Notes: generated from the sequence alone by a model not told the origin. A DNA stretch of 64,000 bases from Haloterrigena alkaliphila (GCF_017352155.2 NZ_CP071462.1:1612001-1676000), one strand, 5' to 3'. Shown: positions 28,227 through 37,134, counted from the stretch's first letter. Program-made: numbers and translations.

Positions 28227-28579
28227 GACGGATTCGCAGCGGTATCGGCACTTGATTGCAGTATTTTAGACACCCCCGAGCGGTCGGTATAGCCAATAGT
28301 CGGTTGGAGTGTCGATCGAGGCGACGCTTGGTCACTAGCTGGGCGTCCCGTACGGTGTAGCCGAAGGGGATCAGAGAAGCCGAGTGTCCTGCTACCGTGG
28401 CAACGGGGAATCGCCACGTCCTCCCCAGCCGATTCGCTCGTTCCTTTCAGTCTCTCGCTCATCCCTCGCGCATGATCGGCGGCCGCCCTCACTGACGCTC
28501 GGTCGGCCGCCAGCGCGCGCCGCCGCACGCCGGCTTCTGGACCCGGACCGTTTTGTGGATCCGACACCGACTCGAGACC
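28227..28579. other. Intergenic region with repeat-like sequence
   Basis: No gene supported. CGTGGC at about 28395 and GCCACG at about 28413 form a stem, and the following text (28404-28445, including CGCCACGTCCTCCCCAGCCG) looks like a dispersed haloarchaeal repeat that I recall but cannot verify. The right end (28535-28579) is the promoter area of the cupin gene. Confidence 0.4.
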
Positions 28580-28945
28580 ATGACCGATCCGCTCATCCGC
28601 CGTCGCGACGAGATCGAGTACGAGACCGTCGACGCGGCCGACGGCCTCGAGAAGGGCGTCCTCGTCGGCGAGGACCACGGCGCGCCGACCTTCGCGATCC
28701 GCCGGTTCGTCCTCGAACCGGGCGCCGAGGTGCCCGAACACACCAACGAGGTCGAACACGAGCAGTACGTCCTCGAGGGCGAGTATACGGTGGGAATCGG
28801 AGACGAAGAGTACGCGGTCGAAGCCGGCGACTCGCTGCTGATTCCGGCCGGGACGGTCCACTGGTACCGAAACGAGGGCGACGAGCAAGGGGCGTTCATC
28901 TGCGCCGTCCCGAACGGCGACGACGCGATTGAATTGCTCGAGTGA
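28580..28945 (+). CDS. Cupin-domain protein
   Basis: A 121-aa single-cupin protein. Motif 1 is PEHTNEVEHEQYVLEGEY, with the two His, Glu and spacing of a metal-binding cupin, and motif 2 is AGDSLLIPAGTVHWYRNEG with the third His. The start MTDPLIRRRDEIEYETVDAA is at 28580. Cupins of this size may be enzymes, metal carriers or sensors; nothing nearby decides. Single gene ahead of the iron-uptake locus. Confidence 0.88.
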   Translation: MTDPLIRRRDEIEYETVDAADGLEKGVLVGEDHGAPTFAIRRFVLEPGAEVPEHTNEVEHEQYVLEGEYTVGIGDEEYAVEAGDSLLIPAGTVHWYRNEGDEQGAFICAVPNGDDAIELLE

Positions 28946-29105
28946 GTCGGTCCCCTCGAGGAGGCCCGAATCTCCGGGTGAGTTAGTCACCTCGAGTGAA
29001 CGCGGCTTCGCGGCTGATACGGGCGTCCGGAACGACGCCACCGTTTTCGTCGAGGCCGATACTGACAGCAAACAACGCTGTGCGCGGTGGTCCGAAACCA
29101 CAACG

Positions 29106-29132
29106 CCTAAACGTCTTTTAGGACTACCTAAA
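29106..29132 (+). promoter_or_regulatory. Iron-responsive operator candidate 1
   Basis: Three half-sites stand in series: CCTAAA (29106-29111), TTTAGG (29117-29122) and CCTAAA (29127-29132). The last two make a perfect TTTAGG-ACTA-CCTAAA dyad ending 5 bases before the permease ATG. The same dyad recurs before the binding-protein gene (31262-31279). Position and symmetry fit a DtxR/IdeR-family metal-dependent repressor blocking transcription start. Confidence 0.75.
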
Positions 29133-29137
29133 CCTCG

Positions 29138-30247
29138 ATGGCAGGTGCGCAGTCGGTCGGCGAGCACGCCGCGGCTCGGGACCGCGACGGGTGGGTCACC
29201 GGGAAGCTCGTAGTCTTTTGTCTCGCGGCGGCGGTCGTCACCGTCGTCGCCGGACTCGTACAGGTGTTCTTCGGCCCGTACTCGATGACACTCTCCGAGC
29301 TCGTTTCGGCGGTGTTCAACCCCGCGGTGATCTTCAACCTCGAGGCCTGGTCGTCGTTTCTCTTCGGGACCGACCTCCCCGAGATGACCACGGACAGCGT
29401 CGTCGTCTGGACGGTCCGGCTCCCGCGGGTGTTCGTCGCGATCATCGCCGGCGCGACGCTGGCGATCTCCGGGGCGATCTTTCAGGCGGTGACGCGCAAC
29501 GAACTGGCCAGTCCGTTCGTGCTCGGGGTCAGTTCCGGCGCCGGCTTCGCGGTGCTGGCGACGCTGGTGGTCTTCACCGGACTCACGCCGTTCCTCCCGT
29601 TGATCGCGGCGCTCGGCGGCACGGTCGCCTTCGTGATCGTCTACGGGATCGCCTGGAAGGGCGGGACCAGTCCGATCCGGCTCGTGCTCGCGGGCGTGAT
29701 CGTCAACATGGTCTTCCAGTCGCTCCAGCAGGGGCTGTTCTTCTTCGTGGACGATCTGGGGGTCGCCCAGACGGCGATCGCCTGGCTCACGGGCTCGTTC
29801 ACGGGAACGGGCTGGTCGGAGGTCCGGATCGCGATCCTGCCGGCGATCGTCTCGATCGGTATCGCGCTGGCCGGCGCCCGGCAGTTGAACGTCCTGTTGC
29901 TCGGCGAGAGCACCGCCAAATCCCTCGGCATGCGCGTCGAACGCGTTCGCTTCTTCCTGTCCGCGGTCGCGATTCTGGCGGCGAGCGTCGCCATCGCCGT
30001 CGCGGGCGTCATCAGCTTCTTCGGGCTGGTCGTCCCCCACATCGTCCGGAACACGGTCGGCGGCGACTACCGACGGCTGATGGTCGGCTGTCTCTTCGCC
30101 GGGCCGGCGCTGCTGGTCGCCGCCGACGTCGGCGCGCGGCTCGCGCTGGGCGGGACGCAGATGCCGGTCGGCGTCGTCACCGGCCTGGTCGGCGGTCCCT
30201 ACTTCCTCTACCTGATGCGCAAACAGCAGTCCATGGGTGAACTCTGA
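29138..30247 (+). CDS. Iron-siderophore (FecCD-type) ABC permease
   Basis: A 369-aa membrane protein with about ten hydrophobic helices, the FecCD/BtuC family length and order. Typical blocks: RLPRVFVAIIAGATLAISGA, FQAVTRNELASPFVLGVSSG, LLLGESTAKSLGMRVERVRF, and the ATPase-contact region FFGLVVPHIVRNTVGGDYR. It would carry ferric-siderophore (or heme or cobalamin) from the binding protein across the membrane. The stop overlaps the ATPase start (TGATG). The iron-box-like operator just upstream argues for iron rather than cobalamin. Confidence 0.92.
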   Translation: MAGAQSVGEHAAARDRDGWVTGKLVVFCLAAAVVTVVAGLVQVFFGPYSMTLSELVSAVFNPAVIFNLEAWSSFLFGTDLPEMTTDSVVVWTVRLPRVFVAIIAGATLAISGAIFQAVTRNELASPFVLGVSSGAGFAVLATLVVFTGLTPFLPLIAALGGTVAFVIVYGIAWKGGTSPIRLVLAGVIVNMVFQSLQQGLFFFVDDLGVAQTAIAWLTGSFTGTGWSEVRIAILPAIVSIGIALAGARQLNVLLLGESTAKSLGMRVERVRFFLSAVAILAASVAIAVAGVISFFGLVVPHIVRNTVGGDYRRLMVGCLFAGPALLVAADVGARLALGGTQMPVGVVTGLVGGPYFLYLMRKQQSMGEL

Positions 30248-31095
30248 TGGCAGAACCACGACACACGACGCAGGAACGGATCACCGACGGCGACGGCGTC
30301 GCGGTCGAGAGCGCGCTGGTCGGCGAGGACCTCGCGTTGAGCTATCCGTCGGTCGACGAAACGATCGTCGACTGTGCGCGACTGGACATCCCCGCGGAAT
30401 CGGTGACCGCGCTCGTCGGCCCCAACGGCAGCGGGAAGAGCACGCTGTTGAAGGCCCTCTCGAACCACCTCGAGCCGGCAGAAGGGACGGTCACGATCCA
30501 CGGGGAAGATCTCGATTCGTTCGACCAGAAGGAGCTGGCCCGCGAACTGGGCGTCCTCTCCCAGGAGAACGACTCGCTGGGCTCGATCAGCGTCGAGAAC
30601 CTGGTCTATCACGGCCGCTACCCGCACCGGGGCTTCTTCGAGGGCGTCAGCGAGGACGACCACTCGGCCGTCGAGCGCGCGATCGAGCTGGCGGGCATCG
30701 AGCAGATCCGGGACGCCGAACTCGGCCAACTGAGCGGCGGCCAGAAACAACTGGCGTGGATCGCCATGGTGTTAGCACAGGACACGGACGTCCTCCTGCT
30801 CGACGAGCCGACGACGTTCCTCGACGTTCACCACCAGTTCCGGGTGCTCGAGACCATTCGGCAGCTCAACGAGGAGAAGGGCGTAACGGTGGCCGTCATC
30901 CTCCACGACATCGCGCAGGCGGCCCGCTTCGCGGACTACCTGATCGCGATGTGCGACGGCGAACTGTACGACTGGGGGCCGCCCGAAGAGGTGGTGACCG
31001 AACAGCTGCTGGCCGACGTCTTCGGCGTCGAGGCCACCGTCCAGCACGAGCCGGAACTGCAGGTGCTGCCGCGACGAGCGCTACCGGATCGGTAA
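30247..31095 (+). CDS. Iron-siderophore ABC transporter ATPase
   Basis: A 282-aa ATPase of the FecE/FhuC group. Walker A is GPNGSGKST, Q-loop VLSQEND, signature QLSGGQKQLAWIAMVLAQ, Walker B VLLLDEPTTFLD, and H-loop ILHDIAQAARFAD. An extra N-terminal stretch of about 25 polar residues precedes the core. Cytoplasmic, dimer on the permease. Co-transcribed with the permease through a one-base overlap; the binding-protein gene follows under its own copy of the operator. Confidence 0.93.
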   Translation: MAEPRHTTQERITDGDGVAVESALVGEDLALSYPSVDETIVDCARLDIPAESVTALVGPNGSGKSTLLKALSNHLEPAEGTVTIHGEDLDSFDQKELARELGVLSQENDSLGSISVENLVYHGRYPHRGFFEGVSEDDHSAVERAIELAGIEQIRDAELGQLSGGQKQLAWIAMVLAQDTDVLLLDEPTTFLDVHHQFRVLETIRQLNEEKGVTVAVILHDIAQAARFADYLIAMCDGELYDWGPPEEVVTEQLLADVFGVEATVQHEPELQVLPRRALPDR

Positions 31096-31261
31096 CGAAC
31101 GACTGCACGACACGCAGCGGTCGCGTTCGATCCGGTCCGACTACGCGTCGAACGTCGGGCCCGTGCCCCATTCACCGCGACGAACGGTGAATCGGGTCGA
31201 CGAACGGATACGCTCGAGATTTCGGCGGGAAACACCGTTCCAGTTCGGAACACTTTTGATG

Positions 31262-31279
31262 TTTTAGGCCAACCTAAAA
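31262..31279 (+). promoter_or_regulatory. Iron-responsive operator candidate 2
   Basis: A perfect dyad TTTTAGG-CCAA-CCTAAAA (7-bp arms, 4-base spacer) ends 4 bases before the ATG of the binding-protein gene. It has the same arms and spacing as the operator before the permease gene, so one regulator probably controls both transcripts. Confidence 0.78.
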
Positions 31280-31283
31280 GTTG

Positions 31284-32381
31284 ATGAGCAACGAACGGAC
31301 GTGGACGAGACGAAACGTTCTCCGAACGAGTGGAGCGATCGCCGGGATCAGCGCGATGGCGGGCTGCATCGACTCCCTGGGGTCGTCCGACGAGCCCGAA
31401 TACACGGTTTCGATGCCGCCGGTCGGCGAGGTCGGGTTCGACTCGGTCCCCGAGACGTGGGCCGCCAACAACGGGAGCTGGGCCGACATGGGGATCGCGC
31501 TGGGTCAGGAGCCGCCCGAGGCCCTCTATCTGACGAGACGGTACCACACGCAGTATTACGACGACATCCCCGACGTGAGCGTCGATCCGTCGGGTATCGA
31601 TTCGCTCTGGGGCGACGGCGAGTTGGGCGTCGAGGAGTTCCTGAATTTGAGCGACGAGGTCGACGTCTTCGTCATGGACCCGAACTTCATCGAGGGCCGA
31701 TCCGGGTTAGGCGCCGACGACGTCGAGCGGATCCGATCGGCGGGAACGCCGTTCTTCGGGAACAGTATCTTCTCGCAGGGGTACGACTGGCACGACTACG
31801 ACTACCTCTCGCTGTACGAGGCCTTCGAGAAACTCGCCGAGGTCTTTCAGGAAGGGGATCGCTACGATGCGTTCGAGTCGCTGCACGACGAGTTCCGGTC
31901 GAGCCTCGCGGAGAGCCTTCCGTCGGACGACCGGCCCGAAGTCGCCATCCTGTGGCCCCAGGAGGACGGCGTCTTCCTCCCCTACCTCGTCGACGAGGGG
32001 ACGAGTTTCAAACACCTGCGCGATCTCGAGGTCGATGACGCGCTCGCGAACAGCGACGTCGAGAACTTCCACAGCGGTCGCGGCGAAGTCGACTACGAGA
32101 TGCTCCTCGAGGTCGATCCGGAGCATATCCTGTTACGCAGCGAGGAATACCAGTCCCGCGAGACGTTCCAGCAGGAGGTCGTCGAACCGATGAAGAACCA
32201 CGATGCCGGGCAGCAACTGACGGCCGTCCAGAACGACGACGTCTACCGGGCCGGCCCGCTCTACCAGGGGCCGATCATCAACCTCGTCGTCACCCAGCGA
32301 CTGGCCCAGCGGCTCTACGGCGTCGAGGAGGAGCTGTTCGATCCGCAAGCGGTCAGCGACATCGTCAACGGCGATTTCTGA
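31284..32381 (+). CDS. Iron-siderophore substrate-binding lipoprotein
   Basis: A 365-aa class III (FepB/FhuD-like) binding protein. The N terminus TRRNVLRTSGAIAG is a Tat signal and the lipobox Cys lies in SAMAGCIDSL. The mature part has two lobes joined by a long helix (about residues 170-200), ending VVTQRLAQRLYGVEEELFDP. It captures the iron carrier outside and delivers it to the FecCD-type permease encoded upstream. ATG 31284 is preferred to the TTG one codon earlier. Expression is probably iron-repressed through the dyad just before the start. Confidence 0.9.
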   Translation: MSNERTWTRRNVLRTSGAIAGISAMAGCIDSLGSSDEPEYTVSMPPVGEVGFDSVPETWAANNGSWADMGIALGQEPPEALYLTRRYHTQYYDDIPDVSVDPSGIDSLWGDGELGVEEFLNLSDEVDVFVMDPNFIEGRSGLGADDVERIRSAGTPFFGNSIFSQGYDWHDYDYLSLYEAFEKLAEVFQEGDRYDAFESLHDEFRSSLAESLPSDDRPEVAILWPQEDGVFLPYLVDEGTSFKHLRDLEVDDALANSDVENFHSGRGEVDYEMLLEVDPEHILLRSEEYQSRETFQQEVVEPMKNHDAGQQLTAVQNDDVYRAGPLYQGPIINLVVTQRLAQRLYGVEEELFDPQAVSDIVNGDF

Positions 32382-32533
32382 GCGACCGCGGCGACCGTGC
32401 TCGAGGTCGAATCTCGCCCGCGTTCGCATTCGAGGTCGATTCGGTCCGCGTCCACGCTCGGGTTCGACGCCACGACGCGACTCGAGCGGCACAGTCCGAA
32501 CCGCTGAAATACCGCCCCACCCTATGGCCGCTC

Positions 32534-34603
32534 GTGTCGAAGCAGGTCCAGGAGGTCGAAACGATATTCTGTCACGAGGCAGGCGATGACTACCTCGTTG
32601 TCGTCGAGCGTGACGGACAGCGGCTGTTCCGGGCGAAGCTCGGGCTCTCGGAGACCTCCGCGGGTCCCCGCCCCGCGAAGTTCCGGCTCAAGGACGGCTC
32701 GAGCGAGGAGCCCCGCCAGCCCGACGAGTTCGTCGAACTCGCCCGCCGCGCCGGGCGGATCCGCATCTCCGAGCAGACCTCGCCCGAGAAGCGCCAGGAA
32801 CTCATCGAGATGCTCGAAGGCTACCAGCTCGAGGACAAAGCGAAGGCCGTCAGGACCTGCCGGTACTGCGCCTCCGCGGGTCGGTACTCGCCGATCACCA
32901 CGGAGACGGCGGTCAAGGACGACGACGACTGGATCTGCCGGGATTGCGCGCGACAGGAACTCGAGCGGCAACTCTCCTACTCCGGCGGGAGCGGCCAGGT
33001 GACGGGCGCCGCGAAGGAGCGACTCGAGGACCTCATGATGGAGGTCCAGGACCTAGAGCGGATCGTCAACCTCCTGCAGGGCCAGTTGGATCCGGACCTC
33101 ACGAAGTTCGATACCATCTCGGCGACCACCGACGAGGTCGACCCCGTCCGGGTGGACTCGCTGAACCTGCATCCGGGGCTACAGGGCCTGCTCGAGGACC
33201 GGTTCGAGACCCTCTTGCCGGTCCAGAGCCTCGCGGTCGAGAACGGGTTGTTCGAGGGGGACGACCAGCTGGTGGTCTCGGCGACGGCGACCGGGAAGAC
33301 CCTCGTGGGTGAGATGGCCGGCATCAACCGCGTGCTCAACGGAAAGGGGAAGATGCTCTTTCTCGTCCCACTCGTGGCGCTGGCCAACCAGAAGTACGAG
33401 GACTTTCAGGACGAGTACGGGCACCTCGTCGACGTCTCGATTCGCGTCGGTGCGAGCCGCATTTCGGACAACGGCAACCAGTTCGATCCGAACGCCGACG
33501 TCATCGTCGGCACCTACGAGGGAATCGACCACGCCCTGCGGACCGGCAAGGAGATGGGCGACATCGGGACCGTCGTCATCGACGAGGTCCACACCCTCAA
33601 GGAGGAGGAGCGGGGCCACCGCCTCGACGGCCTCATTTCCCGGCTGAAGTACACCTGCGAGCAACGCGCGAAGCGCCGCGACGACTACGACGGCGCGCAG
33701 TGGGTCTACCTCTCGGCCACCGTCGGCAACCCCGAACAGCTGACGGAGGCGCTCGAGGCGACGCTCATCGAGTTCGAGGAGCGCCCGGTCCCCATCGAAC
33801 GCCACGTCACCTTCGCCGACGGCCAGGAGAAGGTCCGCATCGAGAACAAACTGGTCAAGCGGGCGTTCGACACCGAGTCCTCCAAGGGGTATCGGGGGCA
33901 GACGATCATCTTCACCAATTCCCGACGACGCTGTCACGAGATCAGCCGGAAACTCGAGTACTCGGCCGCGCCCTACCACGCCGGACTGGACTACAAGCGC
34001 CGGAAGTCTGTCGAACGCCAGTTCGGCGAGCAGGAGCTCTCCGCCGTGGTGACGACCGCCGCGCTGGCCGCGGGGGTCGACTTCCCCGCCTCGCAGGTCA
34101 TCTTCGACTCGCTGGCGATGGGGATCGAGTGGCTCTCCGTCCAGGAGTTCCACCAGATGCTCGGCCGCGCGGGTCGGCCCGACTACCACGACGAGGGGAC
34201 CGTGTACGTGCTGGTCGAACCCGACTGCAGCTACCACAACTCGATGGAGATGACCGAGGACGAGGTCGCCTTCAAACTGCTCAAGGGCGACATGGAGTCG
34301 GTGATGACCCACTACGACGAGGACGCCGCCGTCGAGGAGACGCTGGCGAACGTCACCGTCGGCGGCACGGCCGCGAAGGCGCTCAACGACCGCATGCTCG
34401 GCGAGGTGCCCACGAAACACGCGATCGGCAAACTCCTGCAGTACGAGTTCATCGACGGCCTCGAGCCGACGCCGCTCGGACGGGTGGTGACCCGCCACTT
34501 CCTGAACCCCGGCGAGGCGTTCACCCTGCTCGACGGCATCCGGAAGGACGCCCACCCCTACGAACTCGTGGCCGACCTCGAGTTGCGGGACGAAGAGCTC
34601 TGA
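32534..34603 (+). CDS. Ski2-like superfamily 2 helicase with zinc-finger N-terminal region
   Basis: A 689-aa helicase. Residues about 107-135 have a Cys4 cluster (CRYCASAG ... CRDCARQ). The helicase core has Walker A SATATGKTLVGEM, the DEVH box VIDEVHTLKEE, motif III YLSATVGN, and motif VI QMLGRAGRP. The GTG at 32534 is used; the ATG 10 bases earlier is out of frame. This family (haloarchaeal DUF5814-type helicases) resembles Hel308/Ski2 but has its own N-terminal domain; substrates are unknown. Probably acts on nucleic acid in repair or RNA processing. Monocistronic. Confidence 0.9.
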   Translation: MSKQVQEVETIFCHEAGDDYLVVVERDGQRLFRAKLGLSETSAGPRPAKFRLKDGSSEEPRQPDEFVELARRAGRIRISEQTSPEKRQELIEMLEGYQLEDKAKAVRTCRYCASAGRYSPITTETAVKDDDDWICRDCARQELERQLSYSGGSGQVTGAAKERLEDLMMEVQDLERIVNLLQGQLDPDLTKFDTISATTDEVDPVRVDSLNLHPGLQGLLEDRFETLLPVQSLAVENGLFEGDDQLVVSATATGKTLVGEMAGINRVLNGKGKMLFLVPLVALANQKYEDFQDEYGHLVDVSIRVGASRISDNGNQFDPNADVIVGTYEGIDHALRTGKEMGDIGTVVIDEVHTLKEEERGHRLDGLISRLKYTCEQRAKRRDDYDGAQWVYLSATVGNPEQLTEALEATLIEFEERPVPIERHVTFADGQEKVRIENKLVKRAFDTESSKGYRGQTIIFTNSRRRCHEISRKLEYSAAPYHAGLDYKRRKSVERQFGEQELSAVVTTAALAAGVDFPASQVIFDSLAMGIEWLSVQEFHQMLGRAGRPDYHDEGTVYVLVEPDCSYHNSMEMTEDEVAFKLLKGDMESVMTHYDEDAAVEETLANVTVGGTAAKALNDRMLGEVPTKHAIGKLLQYEFIDGLEPTPLGRVVTRHFLNPGEAFTLLDGIRKDAHPYELVADLELRDEEL

Positions 34604-34758
34604 CGGCGTCTCGAACTGTTGTACACTGACCGGGTACGCGTCGCGGTCCCACGCGAATCCGGCCGGAATCCTTTTCAGGAACGTATCAGCGGCCGGAACG
34701 GTAAAGAGCGGCACCGTCCATGTCAGTAGCAGCGCCGGGGACCAGCCCGGAGAGATCA

Positions 34759-35454
34759 ATGAACACAACGACTCCAGCCGCGATCGAGCCGCCGGCGAAC
34801 GTGTTGCTCGTCCACGCGAACGAGTGCGAGTCCGACGCCTGCGACGCGCTCAGTCACGACACCGGCGCGACGGCGGATCTCGTGGTCACGTTCGCGGACA
34901 CCCAGCTCGAGCGGCCGGATCCCGGCGACGTCGAGGGACGGGTCGGCCTCCTGACGATCGGCGACGTGCTGGTCGCGGACACGTCCGAGTCGGCCGCCGA
35001 CTTCGACGAACCGGTCGTCGTCGATTCGGTCCGGGACCCGACGGATCTCTCCGAGATCGGCGTCGCCGTCAGCCGGTTCTGCAAACACTGGTCGGACGAG
35101 CAACTCACGGTCTGTTTCGATTCGCTCGATGCCCTGCTTCGGCACACGTCGCCGAAGAAGGTGTTCCAGTTCGCGCACGTGTTGACCAATCGGCTCTCGA
35201 GCGTCGACGCGTACGCGCACTTCCACTTCGATCCGACGCGACACGACGATCGAGTGGTCTCGACGTTCGGCGAGATCTTCGACGCGGTCGTCGCCGAGGA
35301 TGGCAGCGAGGAATCGCTGCCGGAGGCGACCGACGACGAGGTCGCCGAGTTACTCGCGGCGTGGAACGACGGTTCCGACGGCGAGTTCGACTTCGCCCCG
35401 GCGCCGTCGACCGAGGCAACCGACGAGGACATCGCGCGGATTCTGGGGAAGTAG
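34759..35454 (+). CDS. DUF7504-type protein, degenerate RecA-like fold
   Basis: A 231-aa protein (244 aa if the in-frame ATG at 34720 is used). It has PPANVLLVHANECESDACDA, a central FCKHWSDEQLTVCFDSLDAL, and TSPKKVFQFAHVLTNRLSSV followed by AYAHFHFDPTRHDDR, the pattern of haloarchaeal DUF7504 proteins, which look like KaiC/RecA folds that have lost the P-loop. The acidic tail ends EDIARILGK. Function unknown; family members are often near signalling or taxis genes. It echoes the degenerate RecA-like half of the fusion at 7111-8418. Confidence 0.72.
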   Translation: MNTTTPAAIEPPANVLLVHANECESDACDALSHDTGATADLVVTFADTQLERPDPGDVEGRVGLLTIGDVLVADTSESAADFDEPVVVDSVRDPTDLSEIGVAVSRFCKHWSDEQLTVCFDSLDALLRHTSPKKVFQFAHVLTNRLSSVDAYAHFHFDPTRHDDRVVSTFGEIFDAVVAEDGSEESLPEATDDEVAELLAAWNDGSDGEFDFAPAPSTEATDEDIARILGK

Positions 35455-35495
35455 GGCGGGGATTGCGGGTGGTTTTGGGATGGGGTGGCCCTCGG

Positions 35496-35750
35496 TCAGG
35501 GGACGAACGCGACGCCCAGTAGGGCGAACGCGATGACGGCGATCGCGCCGAGCACCCCCCCGAGGGCGACGATCACGAGCACGACGGGAGTGACGGCGAT
35601 CGCGAGGCCGAAGACGGTGTGGCCAAGGAACAACACCAGCAGGCCGACGACCGCGTTGACGATGAAGGGAGCGAGCGCGCGGACGAGCACTGCCGCGATC
35701 AGAACGCCCACGAGGACTGCGATCAGGACGAGGATCTCGAGACCGGTCAT
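35496..35750 (-). CDS. BofA-like small membrane protein
   Basis: An 84-aa protein with two or three hydrophobic helices. The segment FIVNAVVGLLVLFLGHTVFG followed by AVTPVVLVIVALGGVLGAI matches the pro-sigma-K processing inhibitor BofA family, which has archaeal members of unknown role since archaea lack sigma-K. Start MTGLEILVLIAVLVGVLIAA at 35750. It is divergent from the tRNA-Pro gene, with an 84-base gap that carries the tRNA promoter. Confidence 0.72.
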   Translation of the reverse strand: MTGLEILVLIAVLVGVLIAAVLVRALAPFIVNAVVGLLVLFLGHTVFGLAIAVTPVVLVIVALGGVLGAIAVIAFALLGVAFVP

Positions 35751-35834
35751 ACGAGCGGCGGTATCACGTCGATTGATAAAACCGTTCGGCCGTAACGAAA
35801 CGCTTTATGACGTGGGACTTTTAGGAGGGTGTAC

Positions 35835-35907
35835 GGGATCGTGGGTTAGCTTGGTATACTTCGGGCCTTGGGTGCCCGTGACCCCGGTTCAAATCCGGGC
35901 GATCCCA
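35835..35907 (+). tRNA. tRNA-Pro (TGG anticodon)
   Basis: A complete cloverleaf: acceptor GGGATCG (35835-35841) pairs with CGATCCC (35900-35906); discriminator A35907; D-loop with the GG pair at 35853-35854; anticodon stem CGGGC/GCCCG around loop CTTGGGT with anticodon TGG at 35869-35871; T stem CCCGG/CCGGG around TTCAAAT. CCA is not encoded. A CTTTATGAC box (about 35803-35811) 24-32 bases upstream is the promoter. The gene is the integration site of the downstream element and stays intact. Confidence 0.96.
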
Positions 35908-35911
35908 TACT
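35893..35911 (+). repeat. attL, left copy of the 19-bp integration repeat
   Basis: ATCCGGGCGATCCCATACT, covering the 3' half of the T arm, the acceptor strand and 4 bases beyond the tRNA. An identical copy is at 55215-55233. Identity ends sharply on both sides, as expected for a tyrosine-recombinase core. Confidence 0.9.
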
Positions 35912-35986
35912 GTATAAAAGTGAAGCGGCCGGTATTGCCGCTTCACTCTCCGGTTTCTCACACCGAACAGCGACTGCCTTCGAGGG

Positions 35987-36229
35987 GTGGTCGGCGTGAC
36001 GGTCGCCCCGTGGCCGTCGGTCGACAACTCGCCGACGTGCGAACACTGTGGAGAACACGTTTCGGAGCGGTTCTGCCGGGTATACGGCGATAACCGCGAC
36101 CGAGCGCATCGCTGTTCCGAGTGCGACACCTACCGGCGGCTGACCCGCGGGTCCGCTGCGGGGATCGACGTTTCGATTCCCGACCCGGAGACGTCGCCCG
36201 GCCGCCACGGAGGTGAGACCGATGTCTGA
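35987..36229 (+). CDS. Small zinc-finger protein (DUF7563-like)
   Basis: An 80-aa protein from GTG 35987 (a second GTG at 35996 is possible). It has two CxxC pairs, PTCEHCGEHVSERFCRVYGD and HRCSECDTYRRLTRG, the pattern of the short haloarchaeal and haloviral DUF7563 zinc proteins. First gene of the provirus early operon, 80 bases from attL. It overlaps the J-domain gene by 8 bases. A DNA- or RNA-binding role is inferred. Confidence 0.72.
   Translation: MVGVTVAPWPSVDNSPTCEHCGEHVSERFCRVYGDNRDRAHRCSECDTYRRLTRGSAAGIDVSIPDPETSPGRHGGETDV
36209..36216 (+). promoter_or_regulatory. Shine-Dalgarno site of the J-domain gene
   Basis: GGAGGTGA lies 5 bases before ATG 36222. A clear SD is uncommon in this mostly leaderless window; it decides the start over an in-frame codon 9 bases upstream. 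Confidence 0.7.
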
Positions 36230-36809
36230 GCGCCTCGAGTGGCCCGAGGGCTTCGAGCGGACGCCGGCCGACGATCGCGAATCCTACCCGCACGGCTTCC
36301 GCGTTTCTCGCAGCACTGCCTTCGACAACATCCTCGAGGAACTGCGGAAGATGGACGCCCGCAACGTGCAGGTGAAGACGGCTGCACCGCACACGCAGGC
36401 AGCGCCGCATCGGCCGTACGCCGACCGTGATCCAGACGATCCAGGTGTTGTGATTTACTTCGAGGGGGACGGCCAGCAGTTCGCGGTTCCGTGCGATCGG
36501 TGGAACAACCTGCGGGACAACGCCCAGGCGATCGCGAAGTATCTGAACGCCAAGCGGGCACTCGAGCGCTACGGCGTCCAGACCGTCGAGTCGGAATTCT
36601 CGACTCAGGCGCTTCCAAGCGGCGACGAGGACGCCGTTGCCGCCTCAGAACCGCCCCACGAGATCCTCGAGGTTGCGCCTGACGCCGCCGCCGACGTCGT
36701 GAAGGCTGCTGCTCGAGCGAAGAAGAAGGAACATCATCCGGATCGGGGCGGCGATCGCGAGCAGTTCCAGCGAGTCGTCGAGGCTGAGGGGGCGATGCTC
36801 GATGCGTGA
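36222..36809 (+). CDS. Viral J-domain-like protein
   Basis: A 195-aa protein. Residues about 144-192 look like a DnaJ J domain: PHEILEVAPDAAADVVKAAA, then KKEHHPDRGGDREQFQRVVE with the HPD tripeptide at 172-174 and the helix order II-III. The N-terminal 140 residues are a separate domain with VVIYFEGDGQQFAVPCDRWN, as in haloviral proteins of this kind. J domains recruit DnaK, so it may direct host Hsp70 to replication or assembly. Start fixed by the SD at 36209-36216; the gene overlaps both neighbours by 8 bases. Confidence 0.8.
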   Translation: MSERLEWPEGFERTPADDRESYPHGFRVSRSTAFDNILEELRKMDARNVQVKTAAPHTQAAPHRPYADRDPDDPGVVIYFEGDGQQFAVPCDRWNNLRDNAQAIAKYLNAKRALERYGVQTVESEFSTQALPSGDEDAVAASEPPHEILEVAPDAAADVVKAAARAKKKEHHPDRGGDREQFQRVVEAEGAMLDA

Positions 36810-37134
36810 GTTCGTTCCGGCGAGCGAACTGTACGACGTCGAGAACCGGTCGCCCATAGCCCATCCGGCTCATCAAGCGACCGACGCCGACGTTCGCCGC
36901 GCCCTCGAGGACCGAGAGATTCGAGCCGACGGTGGTAACGCCTCGAGCGATACTGAACGGATCGAGATTCCACTTTGGGAAATCGCTCCCGAGAGGTGGG
37001 TGTCCCCAAATGAGGAAAAATCGTTTCGAGTAACGGCCGCCGGGATTACTGGAGATCAGGGAAGCGAAACTCTCGTCGTCAAGATCGAGCGATCACTACA
37101 GTCGGCTACTGAACGCGAGCGGGGTGACCGATGA
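36802..37134 (+). CDS. Unknown provirus early protein
   Basis: A 110-aa protein, MREFVPASELYDVENRSPIA onward, with no domain I recognise. It has a charged middle (ALEDREIRADGGNASSDTER) and a beta-rich end (KSFRVTAAGITGDQGSETLV, then VVKIERSLQS). It overlaps the J-domain gene (8 bases) and the nuclease gene (4 bases, ATGA), so it is translated as part of the early operon. AT content is slightly above its neighbours near the 3' end. Function unknown. Confidence 0.6.
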   Translation: MREFVPASELYDVENRSPIAHPAHQATDADVRRALEDREIRADGGNASSDTERIEIPLWEIAPERWVSPNEEKSFRVTAAGITGDQGSETLVVKIERSLQSATERERGDR

